From UMGS1279 sp045630265 (GTDB lineage: Bacteria; Bacillota; Clostridia; Oscillospirales; Acutalibacteraceae), in contig JAZQSV010000054.1 of assembly GCA_045630265.1 (NCBI GenBank), positions 1 through 64,000 of the forward strand: a stretch of DNA of 64,000 nt. The letters are read 5' to 3'. Positions within the stretch are counted from its first letter, which is position 1. Each line of letters begins with the position of its first letter. Of this stretch, positions 16,837-25,764 are shown piece by piece. A program made the translations under genes and the position numbers. The notes below the pieces were generated by a model that saw only the letters and a list, made by a program, of their open reading frames with translations, was not told the DNA's origin and did no database searches.

Positions 16837-18423
16837 ATGTTTATATTTAAAGATTTCAAGGCACGAATGACCGTAGCCTTGGTACTTATTTTATCGCTTA
16901 GCTTACTTGGAATGGGGCGCGTTGCTTCATTAACCATTAAACAAAACGAAAGTTATAATCAAAACAAAATCAGTATTTTTTTGGAAAGCGGCAGGGGTAA
17001 TTTTTACTATTCAAACGGCACTAAAATTACAGGAAATACAAGGGCGTATGCCAATATATTTTTACCCGAAGAAAGTGCTATAAAAACATATTTTGCTAGT
17101 GCACGTGGCAGTGAAATTGTAGTAGGAGAAAAAGCTTTTAAGAATAATAGACCTGCAGTTTTAAGACGAAGTGAAAAAATAATTGGCAAAGGAATTTTCG
17201 CAGTTGAAATTGAAAATAGATACGAAAATTTTTCGTCAATGGAGCATATGATTGGCTATATAAACGGAGAAAGTAATGGCGTATTTTCTTTGGAAAAGGG
17301 GTACGAAAAAGTGCTTAAAAATGAAAATCCCATCTATGCCGACTTTTTTATCGACGCCAAGGGTGAGTTTTTATTTGGCGTATATCCTACTATTAGGGGA
17401 AAGAAAAATGATAATAAGATTCATTTAACGGTTGATAGTAATATTCAAAAAATTTGCGAAGGCGAAGCACAAAATTTCCCTAAAGGTGCTATAGTTGTAA
17501 GTGAAATAAAAACCGGAAAGATACGGGGTATAGTCAGCCGTCCGTCTTTCAGTCCCGATAACATTTCAGATTACCTTGAAAGCACGGAATCACCCTTTGT
17601 AAACAGAGCTCTTTCTTGCTATAACGTAGGCTCGGTTTTTAAACCGCTGATAGCGGCAGCAATTTGTGAAAATAATGAGTCGGATTTTAAAGAAACCTGC
17701 CTTGGTGTTGCCCAAATTTCGGGTTTAAATTTTCATTGCTATCTTAGAAGTGGACACGGAGAAATGGACCTCAAAAATGCCATAAGTCAGTCCTGCAACT
17801 GTTTTTTTTACAGTGCGGTAAATAGGGTAGAACCGCAAAAAATATTAAATCTAGCATCATCGCTTATGTTTACAAGTTCTATAAAATTAGGCTCAAATAT
17901 TTTTAGCCAAAGGGGTACGTTGCCTTCGGCGGCAGAGCTAAATAACCCTGCAACTGCCGCCAATTTTTCTATTGGTCAGGGAAGTGTTTTGCTATCTCCT
18001 TTGGCTATTACAAACCTTTATAGCGCCATAGCAAACGACGGCGTTTATTACACCCCAACCATAATTGAGGGGGTAACTCAAGACGGAAAATTTACCAAAG
18101 AAAACAAAGGAGCAAGGAATACAGTTTTCACAAAATCCACCGCCGCCGAGCTTAAGAATTTCCTTAAAAATGTGGTGTCATTCGGAACGGGTACGGCGGC
18201 TCTGCCCCTAAGTGGTGGCGCGGCGGGCAAAACCGCCACCGCTCAAACGGGGAAATTTACTGAAAAGGGCGAAATAATAAATTCTTGGTTTTGCGGATTT
18301 TTCCCATTTAAAAGCCCAAAATATGCAGTAACTGTCTTTTTGGAGGATGCAAACGACACACAGGTGTCCGCAACCGAAATATTTAAAAATATAGCCGACA
18401 GTATTATATCGCTTGAAGAGTAA
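16837..18423 (+). CDS. Class B penicillin-binding protein (transpeptidase)
   Basis: A 528-aa D,D-transpeptidase crosslinking peptidoglycan, anchored by an N-terminal membrane segment (about 11-31). Active-site motifs are SVFK with nucleophile Ser266, SCN at 319-321, and a third box KTATAQTG starting at Lys465. The third box has Ala where KTG normally has Gly. The protein is shorter than FtsI or SpoVD and lacks PASTA domains; it resembles the short clostridial PBP2/PbpA-like proteins. It could serve elongation, division or spore cortex. Translation starts at the ATG five nt after the hairpin-embedded GAGGTG. A strong promoter for the next operon lies just after the stop. Confidence 0.88.
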   Translation: MFIFKDFKARMTVALVLILSLSLLGMGRVASLTIKQNESYNQNKISIFLESGRGNFYYSNGTKITGNTRAYANIFLPEESAIKTYFASARGSEIVVGEKAFKNNRPAVLRRSEKIIGKGIFAVEIENRYENFSSMEHMIGYINGESNGVFSLEKGYEKVLKNENPIYADFFIDAKGEFLFGVYPTIRGKKNDNKIHLTVDSNIQKICEGEAQNFPKGAIVVSEIKTGKIRGIVSRPSFSPDNISDYLESTESPFVNRALSCYNVGSVFKPLIAAAICENNESDFKETCLGVAQISGLNFHCYLRSGHGEMDLKNAISQSCNCFFYSAVNRVEPQKILNLASSLMFTSSIKLGSNIFSQRGTLPSAAELNNPATAANFSIGQGSVLLSPLAITNLYSAIANDGVYYTPTIIEGVTQDGKFTKENKGARNTVFTKSTAAELKNFLKNVVSFGTGTAALPLSGGAAGKTATAQTGKFTEKGEIINSWFCGFFPFKSPKYAVTVFLEDANDTQVSATEIFKNIADSIISLEE

Positions 18424-18440
18424 AAAATAGGCGGTTTTTA

Positions 18441-18470
18441 TTGACAAATGCCCTATATATTTAGTATAAT
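18441..18470 (+). promoter_or_regulatory. Promoter of the yicC-remA-gmk-rpoZ operon
   Basis: Consensus TTGACA (18441-18446) and TATAAT (18465-18470), 18-bp spacer, about 24 nt before the yicC ribosome site. Confidence 0.85.
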
Positions 18471-18500
18471 ATATAAAATAGTAATTAGAGGGTGTTTGCT

Positions 18501-19379
18501 TTGGTAAAGAGTATGACCGGTTATGGTCGCTTTGAACTTGTTGAAGGCACCGCCACCTATTTGGTGGAGGTTAAGTCGGTAAACCATCGTTATTTTGAAT
18601 TTTCTTGCCGTACACCTCGCGGATATGCGTTTTTGGAAGAAAAACTAAAGGGCTTTTTCTCCAGCCGTATTTCAAGGGGTAAGGTTGACGTTTATGTTGC
18701 TATAAATGGCGGCGAACTGTCGTCGGGTAAGGTTAGCGTAAACGAGGAATACGCCGCTCAGTATATTGACGCGCTTAAAAATCTTAAAAGCCGTTTTTCT
18801 CTTTCTGGTAAAATTCGTTTGGAGGATGTTGCAAGAAATAATGAGGTTTTTACTGTTAAGCACGAAAAAATTGATGAGGACAAGGTGTGGGAGCTTGTAA
18901 GCCGTGCCGCAGACGGAGCGATAGATGCTTTTGTTAATATGCGAAGTATTGAGGGCAAGCGTTTGGCGGATGACGTACAGTCTAGGTGCGACTTTATTTT
19001 GGACAAGGTTTCCTTTATTGAAAAGCGCTCTCCTGAAACTGTTAACGAATATCGCACCCGTTTGGAAGAAAAGATTAGGACGCTTTTGGAGGATAAGTCG
19101 GTTGATGAGCAGCGCCTGCTTACCGAGGTTGCCATTTTCGCCGATAAGGTAGCGGTAGCAGAAGAAACCGTTCGCCTTAGGAGTCATATTGACCAGCTTA
19201 AAAAACTCCTTTCGGAGGATGAGGCGGTTGGCAGAAAGCTTGACTTTGTAGTACAGGAAATGAATCGCGAAACAAATACCATTGGTTCTAAAGCGCAGGA
19301 TATTGAAATTGCCCACGCTGTGGTTGAAATGAAGGCCGAGATTGAAAAAATTAGGGAGCAAATTCAAAATATAGAGTAG
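18501..19379 (+). CDS. yicC: YicC family endoribonuclease-like protein
   Basis: A 292-aa member of the YicC/YloC family, whose E. coli member is an endoribonuclease acting on small RNAs such as RyhB. The diagnostic N-terminal SMTGYGR block is at residues 4-10, and the C-terminal VVEMKAEIEKIREQIQNIE ending is typical. TTG at 18501 follows AGAGGGTG by 6 nt and gives the normal family N-terminus (VKSMTGYGR). First gene of the conserved clostridial yloC-remA-gmk-rpoZ-priA-def-fmt-rsmB run. Confidence 0.92.
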   Translation: MVKSMTGYGRFELVEGTATYLVEVKSVNHRYFEFSCRTPRGYAFLEEKLKGFFSSRISRGKVDVYVAINGGELSSGKVSVNEEYAAQYIDALKNLKSRFSLSGKIRLEDVARNNEVFTVKHEKIDEDKVWELVSRAADGAIDAFVNMRSIEGKRLADDVQSRCDFILDKVSFIEKRSPETVNEYRTRLEEKIRTLLEDKSVDEQRLLTEVAIFADKVAVAEETVRLRSHIDQLKKLLSEDEAVGRKLDFVVQEMNRETNTIGSKAQDIEIAHAVVEMKAEIEKIREQIQNIE

Positions 19380-19389
19380 GGTGGTTTTT

Positions 19390-19659
19390 ATGAAGCTTAT
19401 AAACATTGGCTTTGGCAATTTAGTTTCCGCCGAAAGAATAGTTGCTGTTATTAGCCCAGAGTCGGCGCCCGTAAAAAGAATTATTACAGAGGCAAAGGAA
19501 AATAAAAATTTAATTGATGCTACACATGGCAGACGGACAAAGTCGGGTATTATTACCGATAGCGACCATATTGTTTTAACCTACCTACCTACAGACACAA
19601 TATTAAGCCGCGCCGCCCAGACCGCAGATACTGAAATTAAGGAGGGCATTTATGAGTAG
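19390..19659 (+). CDS. remA: DUF370 family DNA-binding regulator RemA
   Basis: An 89-aa protein of the DUF370/RemA family. In B. subtilis RemA is a DNA-binding ring protein that activates biofilm matrix and osmoprotection genes. The conserved start MKLINIGFGNLVSAERIVAV and the DATHGRRTKSGIITDSDHIVLT block are both present. ATG at 19390 is the family start; the frame extends 3 codons upstream to a GTG in the ribosome site. It overlaps gmk by 8 nt, as in many clostridia. Confidence 0.93.
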   Translation: MKLINIGFGNLVSAERIVAVISPESAPVKRIITEAKENKNLIDATHGRRTKSGIITDSDHIVLTYLPTDTILSRAAQTADTEIKEGIYE

Positions 19660-20260
19660 CGGTACAGTTTTTGTAATATCGGGGCCTTCGGGCTCCGGCA
19701 AGGATACAATTTTTGCCGAGATTTTTAAAGTAAGGCCTGACATTTACTTTTCTATTTCAAGCATTACAAGAAAAATGCGCGAAGGAGAAGTTCAGGACCA
19801 AAAATACCACTTTATTTCAGTGGAGGAATTTGAAAAGGGCATTGAAAATGGGGAGTTTTTGGAGTATAATAAGTTCCTTGAAAACTACTACGGTACGCCC
19901 AAGGCTCCTATAGAAAAACACATTGCTTTAGGTGATGACGTTTTGATAGAGGTCGACGTTAACGGTGCTGCCGCCATAAAAGAAAAAATGCCAAATTCGG
20001 TGCATATATTTGTAATGCCGCCAAGCTTTGAGGAGCTATATCGTCGTCTTAGTGGCAGAGGGACCGAAACAAAAGCGGAAATTGAAGGCCGAATGAATGA
20101 GGCACTTACCGAAATTTCCAAAGCCAACATGTATGATTACATTGTGGTTAATGATAAGGTAGATAATGCAGTTAAGGACATTTTGTCCATAATGCGTACA
20201 TATAGGTTAACACTTAAAACCCAAAAAAATATTATTGATGAGGTGCTAAAAAATGCTTAA
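19652..20260 (+). CDS. gmk: Guanylate kinase
   Basis: A 202-aa enzyme phosphorylating GMP to GDP. The P-loop GPSGSGKDT is at residues 11-19, with Asp in the position where many Gmk proteins have Gly or Ser before the Thr. The GMP-binding region SSITRKMREGEVQDQKYHF and the lid (RLSGRGTET) are present. ATG at 19652 follows AAGGAGGG. It overlaps remA and rpoZ by 8 nt each, indicating coupled translation. Confidence 0.95.
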   Translation: MSSGTVFVISGPSGSGKDTIFAEIFKVRPDIYFSISSITRKMREGEVQDQKYHFISVEEFEKGIENGEFLEYNKFLENYYGTPKAPIEKHIALGDDVLIEVDVNGAAAIKEKMPNSVHIFVMPPSFEELYRRLSGRGTETKAEIEGRMNEALTEISKANMYDYIVVNDKVDNAVKDILSIMRTYRLTLKTQKNIIDEVLKNA

Positions 20261-20435
20261 TCCCGCAATTGGAAAACTAATTAATTCAACAGACAGTCGT
20301 TATCAGCTTGTTTTAGAGGTTGCTAAGCAGGCCCGCGTAATTGCTGAGGAAAATGAAAACGAGACCGATAAGGCCTTAGAAAAATCTGTTTCTTTGGCAA
20401 TAGATAAGCTTGCAAACGAGCGTGGCTTGCTTTAA
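20253..20435 (+). CDS. rpoZ: RNA polymerase omega subunit
   Basis: A 60-aa protein matching the short Firmicutes omega subunit, which stabilises the beta' subunit in RNA polymerase and helps bind ppGpp in some species. The sequence contains DSRYQLVLEVAKQAR (residues 14-28) and an acidic helix, then KALEKSVSLAIDKLANER. Placement directly after gmk with an 8-nt overlap is the standard arrangement. Confidence 0.93.
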   Translation: MLNPAIGKLINSTDSRYQLVLEVAKQARVIAEENENETDKALEKSVSLAIDKLANERGLL

Positions 20436-20453
20436 TTCATAGCTGATTTAAGA

Positions 20454-20482
20454 CGTGATATTGCTTTGCAGTATCGCGTTTT
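20454..20482 (+). terminator. Probable terminator after rpoZ
   Basis: An 11-pair stem, CGTGATATTGC with GCAGTATCGCG (two G-T pairs), loop TTT, then TTTTGACTTATTTTT. The T run is interrupted, so it may be a partial terminator between rpoZ and priA. Confidence 0.6.
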
Positions 20483-20559
20483 GACTTATTTTTGGGGCAG
20501 TTTTTGGCCCTTCAAAAGGGGTCAGTTACCTTTATTTTTGTGATGAAAGGGGCTTTAAA

Positions 20560-23016
20560 ATGGGTGAAACTTTAATTGCAAAAGTAGTAATTGATAAAGC
20601 GACTTACCGATTTGATAAGCCGTTTGATTACATTGTGCCAAAAGACCTTGTAAGCGATTTAAAGGTTGGAGCAAGGGTTACAGTTCCTTTTGGAAAGGGC
20701 AATACCAAAAGACAGGGCTTGGTGATTGAAATAACCAAATCCGAAGAGTACGAGCCGACAGGGTATAAAAGAATTGCTACACTTATTGATAATCCACCTC
20801 TTATAAACGACGAAATGCTTCGCGTTATAAAGTGGCTTAAAGCTAACACCTTTTGCACCTATTTTGATGCGGTTAAAACCCTTTTGCCTTTTGGACTTAA
20901 CCTAAAAATTGTTTCTACCGTTTGCCTTGAGGAGAATTTGTCGCCATACATTCTTGCCGACCTTTCTACTGAAGCGTCGCAAGTAGTAGAGCTTGCCAGG
21001 AAAAACGGTGGAACTATCGCAAGAAGCGCAGCGGCCAAAAAACTAGGCATTTTGGAGGACGCTCCCTGCTTTAATGAACTAATAGCAAAAGGAGTTACCA
21101 AAACGGACGAGGTCGCAAAAAGAAATATGAAGGACCCCACAGTTAAGATGGTATCTATCGGCGATGGGTATGAGGAGGGGATAAAACTTTCTCCGAAACA
21201 ACAAAGTGTTGTCAATCTTTTGCTTGATATTGGTACCGCTAACGTTAAAGAGGTGTGCTATTTTGCAGGTGTTACAACTGCGGTAATCGGAGCGCTACAA
21301 AAAAAGGGCTTAGTAAATCTTTTTGATGCGCCGATTATTAGTAGTGTTGTACCTTCTAACGAGCAGCCAAAGCCTAAGAAAATTAACCTTACAAAGGAGC
21401 AAGAGGAAGCTTTTATTTCTTTAAAATCTGATTTGGAAAAATCAGAATATAAAACAAACCTTTTATACGGAGTTACGGGCTCGGGTAAAACAAGTGTATT
21501 TTTGCGTCTTGTGGATGAGGCGCTTAAATGCGGCAAATCCGCTATTGTAACTGTGCCCGAAATTGCACTCACCCCGCAAACCCTTTCAAAATTCAGAAAC
21601 AGGTATGGAGATAAAGTAGCCGTTTTTCATAGCGCAATGTCGCTTGGACAGAGAATGGAATATTGGAAAATGGCAAAAAGCGGCAAGGCAACTGTTGCTA
21701 TTGGTACCCGCTCTGCCGTTTTCGCCCCAATGGAAAATTTAGGGCTTATAATTATGGATGAGGAGCAAGAACATACCTATAAGTCTGAACAAAGTCCAAG
21801 ATTTCACGCAAGGGAGGTAGCAAAGCTTAGGGCTAAATATAACGGTGCTATGCTGCTTCTTGCTTCAGCAACTCCCTCTGTTGAAAGCTACACTTACGCC
21901 AAAAGCGGTAAATACGGGCTACTAAATTTGCCCCACCGCTTTGGAAATGCGGTACTGCCCGAGGTTATTACGGTTGATATGCGCCGTGAAATGGAGTCAG
22001 GAAATACAAGCATTTTTAGTAGAATACTTGTAGAAGAAATAAGTAAAACACTAGGCGATAATAAACAAGCAATACTGCTGCTTAACAGACGTGGGCATAA
22101 CACCTATATTTCCTGCCCATCCTGCGGTACTGTTTTCAACTGTCCAAACTGCAGTATATCGCTTACTTACCATTCGGCTAATAAGCGGCTTATGTGTCAT
22201 TACTGTGGCGGCTCCTACTCGGTACCCGACAAATGTCCAACCTGCAGTAATCCAAAACTTCGTTTTTCGGGTGCGGGCACACAGCGCGCAGATGAAGAGC
22301 TGGCAGCAATTTTCCCTAAAGCAAGGATACTAAGGCTCGATGCTGATACTACGATGTCAAGGGATGCCTTTGAAAAAGGTCTTACCGCTTTTAGCAAAAA
22401 TGAATACGATATTTTGCTTGGTACACAAATGGTGGCAAAGGGGCTTGATTTTCCCAATGTTACCTTGGTAGGAGTTCTCTCTGCCGACCAGTCAATGTTC
22501 AGTGATGATTTTAGGGCTTTTGAGAGGACCTTTTCACTTCTTACTCAGGTTATTGGCCGTTCGGGTAGGGGGGATAGCCCGGGCAAGGCAATTATTCAGA
22601 CCACAATTCCCGAAAGTGAGCTTATTTCCTTTGCTGAAAAGCAGGATTTTGACAGTTTTTATAACACCGAAATAATGACAAGGAAACTCATGATATATCC
22701 ACCTTACTGCGATATATTTATGATTGGTGTCAGTGCGGCGGGTCAAAATCTTACACAGTTTGAGGCAAAAAGACTCTTTTCGCTTATAAAGGAAATACCG
22801 AATCAAAGCGATAATAAAATTAAGATGATAATTTTGGGGCCTACGCCGGCGCAGGTTCCAAGGGTTAATAATAAATATAGATACAGAATTTTAATTAAAA
22901 CCAAAAATTCTGCGGAGTTTAGGGAGTATATGTCTAAAGCGCTTATTGCATTTTATGAAAATGCAGACAAATCTGTAAGCGTTTTTGTGGACGTTAATCC
23001 CGAAAGTATAATATAA
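20560..23016 (+). CDS. priA: Primosomal protein N' (PriA helicase)
   Basis: An 818-aa 3'-5' DNA helicase that restarts stalled replication forks. In order: the N-terminal 3'-DNA-binding region (DKPFDYIVP), Walker A GVTGSGKT (304-311), DEEQEH (400-405) as the DEAH-box variant, a zinc region with paired CxxC motifs starting at C519 (CPSCG, CPNC, CHYCG, CPTC), and helicase C motifs GTQMVAKGLDFPNV and QVIGRSGRG. ATG at 20560 follows GAAAGGGGC. A 124-nt gap separates it from rpoZ; def follows 27 nt downstream. Confidence 0.97.
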   Translation: MGETLIAKVVIDKATYRFDKPFDYIVPKDLVSDLKVGARVTVPFGKGNTKRQGLVIEITKSEEYEPTGYKRIATLIDNPPLINDEMLRVIKWLKANTFCTYFDAVKTLLPFGLNLKIVSTVCLEENLSPYILADLSTEASQVVELARKNGGTIARSAAAKKLGILEDAPCFNELIAKGVTKTDEVAKRNMKDPTVKMVSIGDGYEEGIKLSPKQQSVVNLLLDIGTANVKEVCYFAGVTTAVIGALQKKGLVNLFDAPIISSVVPSNEQPKPKKINLTKEQEEAFISLKSDLEKSEYKTNLLYGVTGSGKTSVFLRLVDEALKCGKSAIVTVPEIALTPQTLSKFRNRYGDKVAVFHSAMSLGQRMEYWKMAKSGKATVAIGTRSAVFAPMENLGLIIMDEEQEHTYKSEQSPRFHAREVAKLRAKYNGAMLLLASATPSVESYTYAKSGKYGLLNLPHRFGNAVLPEVITVDMRREMESGNTSIFSRILVEEISKTLGDNKQAILLLNRRGHNTYISCPSCGTVFNCPNCSISLTYHSANKRLMCHYCGGSYSVPDKCPTCSNPKLRFSGAGTQRADEELAAIFPKARILRLDADTTMSRDAFEKGLTAFSKNEYDILLGTQMVAKGLDFPNVTLVGVLSADQSMFSDDFRAFERTFSLLTQVIGRSGRGDSPGKAIIQTTIPESELISFAEKQDFDSFYNTEIMTRKLMIYPPYCDIFMIGVSAAGQNLTQFEAKRLFSLIKEIPNQSDNKIKMIILGPTPAQVPRVNNKYRYRILIKTKNSAEFREYMSKALIAFYENADKSVSVFVDVNPESII

Positions 23017-23043
23017 ACGTGCTTTAAAATTCAGGAGGAAAAT

Positions 23044-23487
23044 ATGGCAATTCGTAATATAGTTAAAGAGGGAGACCCGATTCTCAGAAAAACCTCCCGC
23101 TCTGTTTTACAGTTTGATGAAAAGCTTGCACAGCTGCTTGACGATATGCTTGATACTATGTATGATGCAGACGGTGTCGGTCTTGCGGGACCTCAGGTTG
23201 GAATGTTAAGACGGGTTTGCGTTATTGACATTGGCGAGGGCCCATTGGAGCTTGTTAATCCCGTAATAGAAAGCGAGGAAGGGGAACAGTTTGAAACAGA
23301 GGGTTGTCTTTCTCTTCCTGGCCAAAGCGGTATTACAAAAAGACCAATGAAGGTAACTGTCAGGGCTCAAAACCGTAAGGGTGAAAGCTATACCGTTAGT
23401 GGTGAAGGTCTTTTGGCCCGGGCGTTTTGCCACGAAATTGACCATTTAAACGGCATACTTTATAAGGATAAGCTTGTCGATAAATAA
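23044..23487 (+). CDS. def: Peptide deformylase
   Basis: A 147-aa iron metalloenzyme that removes the N-formyl group from new proteins. All three motifs are present: GVGLAGPQ (44-51), EGCLS with metal ligand Cys88, and HEIDH (130-134) with both metal-ligand histidines and the catalytic Glu131. ATG at 23044 follows AGGAGG. Its neighbour fmt adds the formyl group that this enzyme removes; the def-fmt pair is widely conserved. Confidence 0.96.
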   Translation: MAIRNIVKEGDPILRKTSRSVLQFDEKLAQLLDDMLDTMYDADGVGLAGPQVGMLRRVCVIDIGEGPLELVNPVIESEEGEQFETEGCLSLPGQSGITKRPMKVTVRAQNRKGESYTVSGEGLLARAFCHEIDHLNGILYKDKLVDK

Positions 23488-23508
23488 ACTAAAGGTTGTG
23501 GAATAACT

Positions 23509-24450
23509 TTGAATATTGTTTTTATGGGTACGCCCGATTTTGCAGTGCCTTGTCTTAAGCAAATAGTAAAAGACGGGCATACTGTTTCGGCAGTTTTTAC
23601 ACGTGCAGATAAACCGGTTGGAAGAAAAAAGGTGCTTACTCCGCCCCCCGTAAAGGCAGCGGCTTTAGAGCTGGGTCTTAAGGTTTACCAGCCCGAAAAA
23701 ATAAGGGGTAACGTGGAAGTATTAGAACTTCTTAAAGGTATAAATCCCGATGTAATTGTGGTTGTAGCATATGGCAGAATTCTTCCTGCCGAAATACTTA
23801 ATTTGCCCAAAATGGGATGCGTCAACGTGCATGGTTCATTACTTCCAAGGCATCGCGGCGCTTCACCTATTCAGTGGTCTATTGTATGCGGCGATAAGGT
23901 TACCGGTGTTACAACAATGCTTATGGATGAGGGTATTGATACAGGCGATATGTTGCTTGTAAAGGAAATTGAAATTACCAATACAGATACCTATGAAACC
24001 CTGCACGATAAAATGGCGTTGGTTGGTGCAATAACCCTTTCTGACACTTTGAATGGACTGGAAAAGGGAGAAATCACCCCTGTAAAGCAACCGTTAGAAG
24101 GGGCAAATTATGCACCTATTATAACAAAACAAATGGGTCAGCTTAATTTCACAAAACCCGCAACCGAGCTTGACTGTTTAATAAGGGGATTTACTCCTTG
24201 GCCGCTTGCGTATTTTTATTTTGAGGATAGAAGGTTTAAGGTTTATAGCGCTGTTATCGGTGAAAAGACAAACCTGCCGAGCGGTACAATTTATTTTAAA
24301 GATAATAAAATTTTCATTTCCTGCGCTGATGGGCTTTCTATCCAAATAAGGGAGATTTGTCCCGATGGCTCAAAGCGTATGGAAGCGAACGCCTTTATTA
24401 ACGGTCGTTTTATTGAAAGCGGTTCTAGGATAGAATTTAAGGAAGAGTAA
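23509..24450 (+). CDS. fmt: Methionyl-tRNA formyltransferase
   Basis: A 313-aa enzyme that formylates initiator Met-tRNA using 10-formyl-THF. The start NIVFMGTPDFAVP, the formyl-folate site HGSLLPRHRGASPIQW, and the DTGDML segment are canonical; a C-terminal OB-like domain follows. The start is TTG at 23509, 21 nt after def, with AAAGGTTGTGG upstream; family alignment supports it. Confidence 0.95.
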   Translation: MNIVFMGTPDFAVPCLKQIVKDGHTVSAVFTRADKPVGRKKVLTPPPVKAAALELGLKVYQPEKIRGNVEVLELLKGINPDVIVVVAYGRILPAEILNLPKMGCVNVHGSLLPRHRGASPIQWSIVCGDKVTGVTTMLMDEGIDTGDMLLVKEIEITNTDTYETLHDKMALVGAITLSDTLNGLEKGEITPVKQPLEGANYAPIITKQMGQLNFTKPATELDCLIRGFTPWPLAYFYFEDRRFKVYSAVIGEKTNLPSGTIYFKDNKIFISCADGLSIQIREICPDGSKRMEANAFINGRFIESGSRIEFKEE

Positions 24451-24469
24451 TTTTTTAGGGGTGAGGTCG

Positions 24470-25759
24470 GTGCAAAATGAAAGAAGAGTGCTAGTTTCTG
24501 CTCTAATGAAGGCGGAAAAAAGCGGCTATTCCAACATTTTACTTAGTAGTGTATTAAATGAAAGTAACCTTGACCCCGTAAAAAACTCCTTTGTAACTAC
24601 GGTTTTTTATGGAGTTTTGGAACGTAAAATTTTTATTGACTTTGTTTTAGATAAATACCTTAAAAAGCCCATTAAAAAAGCGTCGCCTTTTATTGCGGCA
24701 GTGCTAAGAAGTGGTGCATACCAAATTCTTTTTATGGAAAAGGTACCAAAATTTGCTGCAGTAGATGAAGCGGTAAAAATTACAAAAAAATCAAAGGAAA
24801 ATGCAAATAGCGGCCTTATTAACGCGGTGCTTAGAAAACTTTGTAATGAAAATTTAGAAATACTGTTTTCCTGTGCTGAACCGAGTGTTAGGTTTTCGGT
24901 TTTAAGTTGGATGTATAAAAGACTGGTGGCTGACTATGGCATAGAAAAAACAGAAAACTTTTTGGAAGATTCTCTTTTACCGCCACCGATTTTTGTTAAA
25001 ATCAATACCCTTAAAGCTAATGCAGATGAAATTTTAAAGGGCTTTAAAACTAAGGGAATTTTACTTACAAAAACCGAAATAGAAAATTCGTTTAGAGCAG
25101 AGGGTATTAAGAGTATAGAAAATCTAAAAGAATATAAGGATGGTCTTTTCTACGTACAAGATTTTTCAAGTACGGTTTGTGCTACAGCATTATTGGCCCA
25201 AAAGGGTATGCGTGTTTTGGACGCTTGTGCGGCGCCCGGTGGTAAAACATTTACCACCGCCATTTTAATGGAAAACGAGGGCGAGATTGTAGCGGGAGAT
25301 ATTCACGACCACCGTGTAAAACTTATTTTGGACGGTGCAAAGCGACTTGGACTTAATATTGTAAGCGCAAAAAAAATGGACGCAACTGAGTTTTACGAGG
25401 ATTTAGGGCAGTTTGACCGTGTGCTTTGCGACGTACCTTGCAGCGGCGTTGGTGTTATTAGAAGAAAGCCCGAAATTAAGTATAAATTCGAGCAAGAAGT
25501 AAACGAGTTGCCGGATATTCAGTTTAAAATTTTAGAAAACTCTGCTAAATACCTTAAAAAGGGTGGACGTCTTATATATTCCACCTGCACACTTCTTAAA
25601 AGTGAAAATGAAGAGGTTGTTAACAGGTTTTTAGAAAATAATAAGGATTTTGTACCTGCGCCAATAGGCGTTATGGGTATTTCGGACACAAATGTAACCT
25701 TTATTCCGCCCGAGTTTTTGGGTGATGGATTCTTTATAGCGGCTTTCGAAAGGAAGTGA
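24470..25759 (+). CDS. rsmB: 16S rRNA (cytosine-967-C5)-methyltransferase RsmB
   Basis: A 429-aa SAM-dependent methyltransferase with an N-terminal NusB-like RNA-binding domain (about 1-135, with AAVDEAVKITKK) and a Rossmann domain. The SAM-binding DACAAPGGKT begins at residue 251; the two motif cysteines are C324 in DVPCSGVG and C373 in STCTL. GTG at 24470 is preferred, with AGGGGTGAGG upstream; GTG at 24461 lies within that site. rlmN follows after 5 nt. Confidence 0.93.
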   Translation: MQNERRVLVSALMKAEKSGYSNILLSSVLNESNLDPVKNSFVTTVFYGVLERKIFIDFVLDKYLKKPIKKASPFIAAVLRSGAYQILFMEKVPKFAAVDEAVKITKKSKENANSGLINAVLRKLCNENLEILFSCAEPSVRFSVLSWMYKRLVADYGIEKTENFLEDSLLPPPIFVKINTLKANADEILKGFKTKGILLTKTEIENSFRAEGIKSIENLKEYKDGLFYVQDFSSTVCATALLAQKGMRVLDACAAPGGKTFTTAILMENEGEIVAGDIHDHRVKLILDGAKRLGLNIVSAKKMDATEFYEDLGQFDRVLCDVPCSGVGVIRRKPEIKYKFEQEVNELPDIQFKILENSAKYLKKGGRLIYSTCTLLKSENEEVVNRFLENNKDFVPAPIGVMGISDTNVTFIPPEFLGDGFFIAAFERK

Positions 25760-25764
25760 GATAG

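Noticed and set aside
16837..18423. Assignment of the PBP specifically as SpoVD
   Set aside because: The protein lacks a PASTA domain and SpoVD length, and no mur/mra neighbourhood is present, so only class B PBP is claimed.
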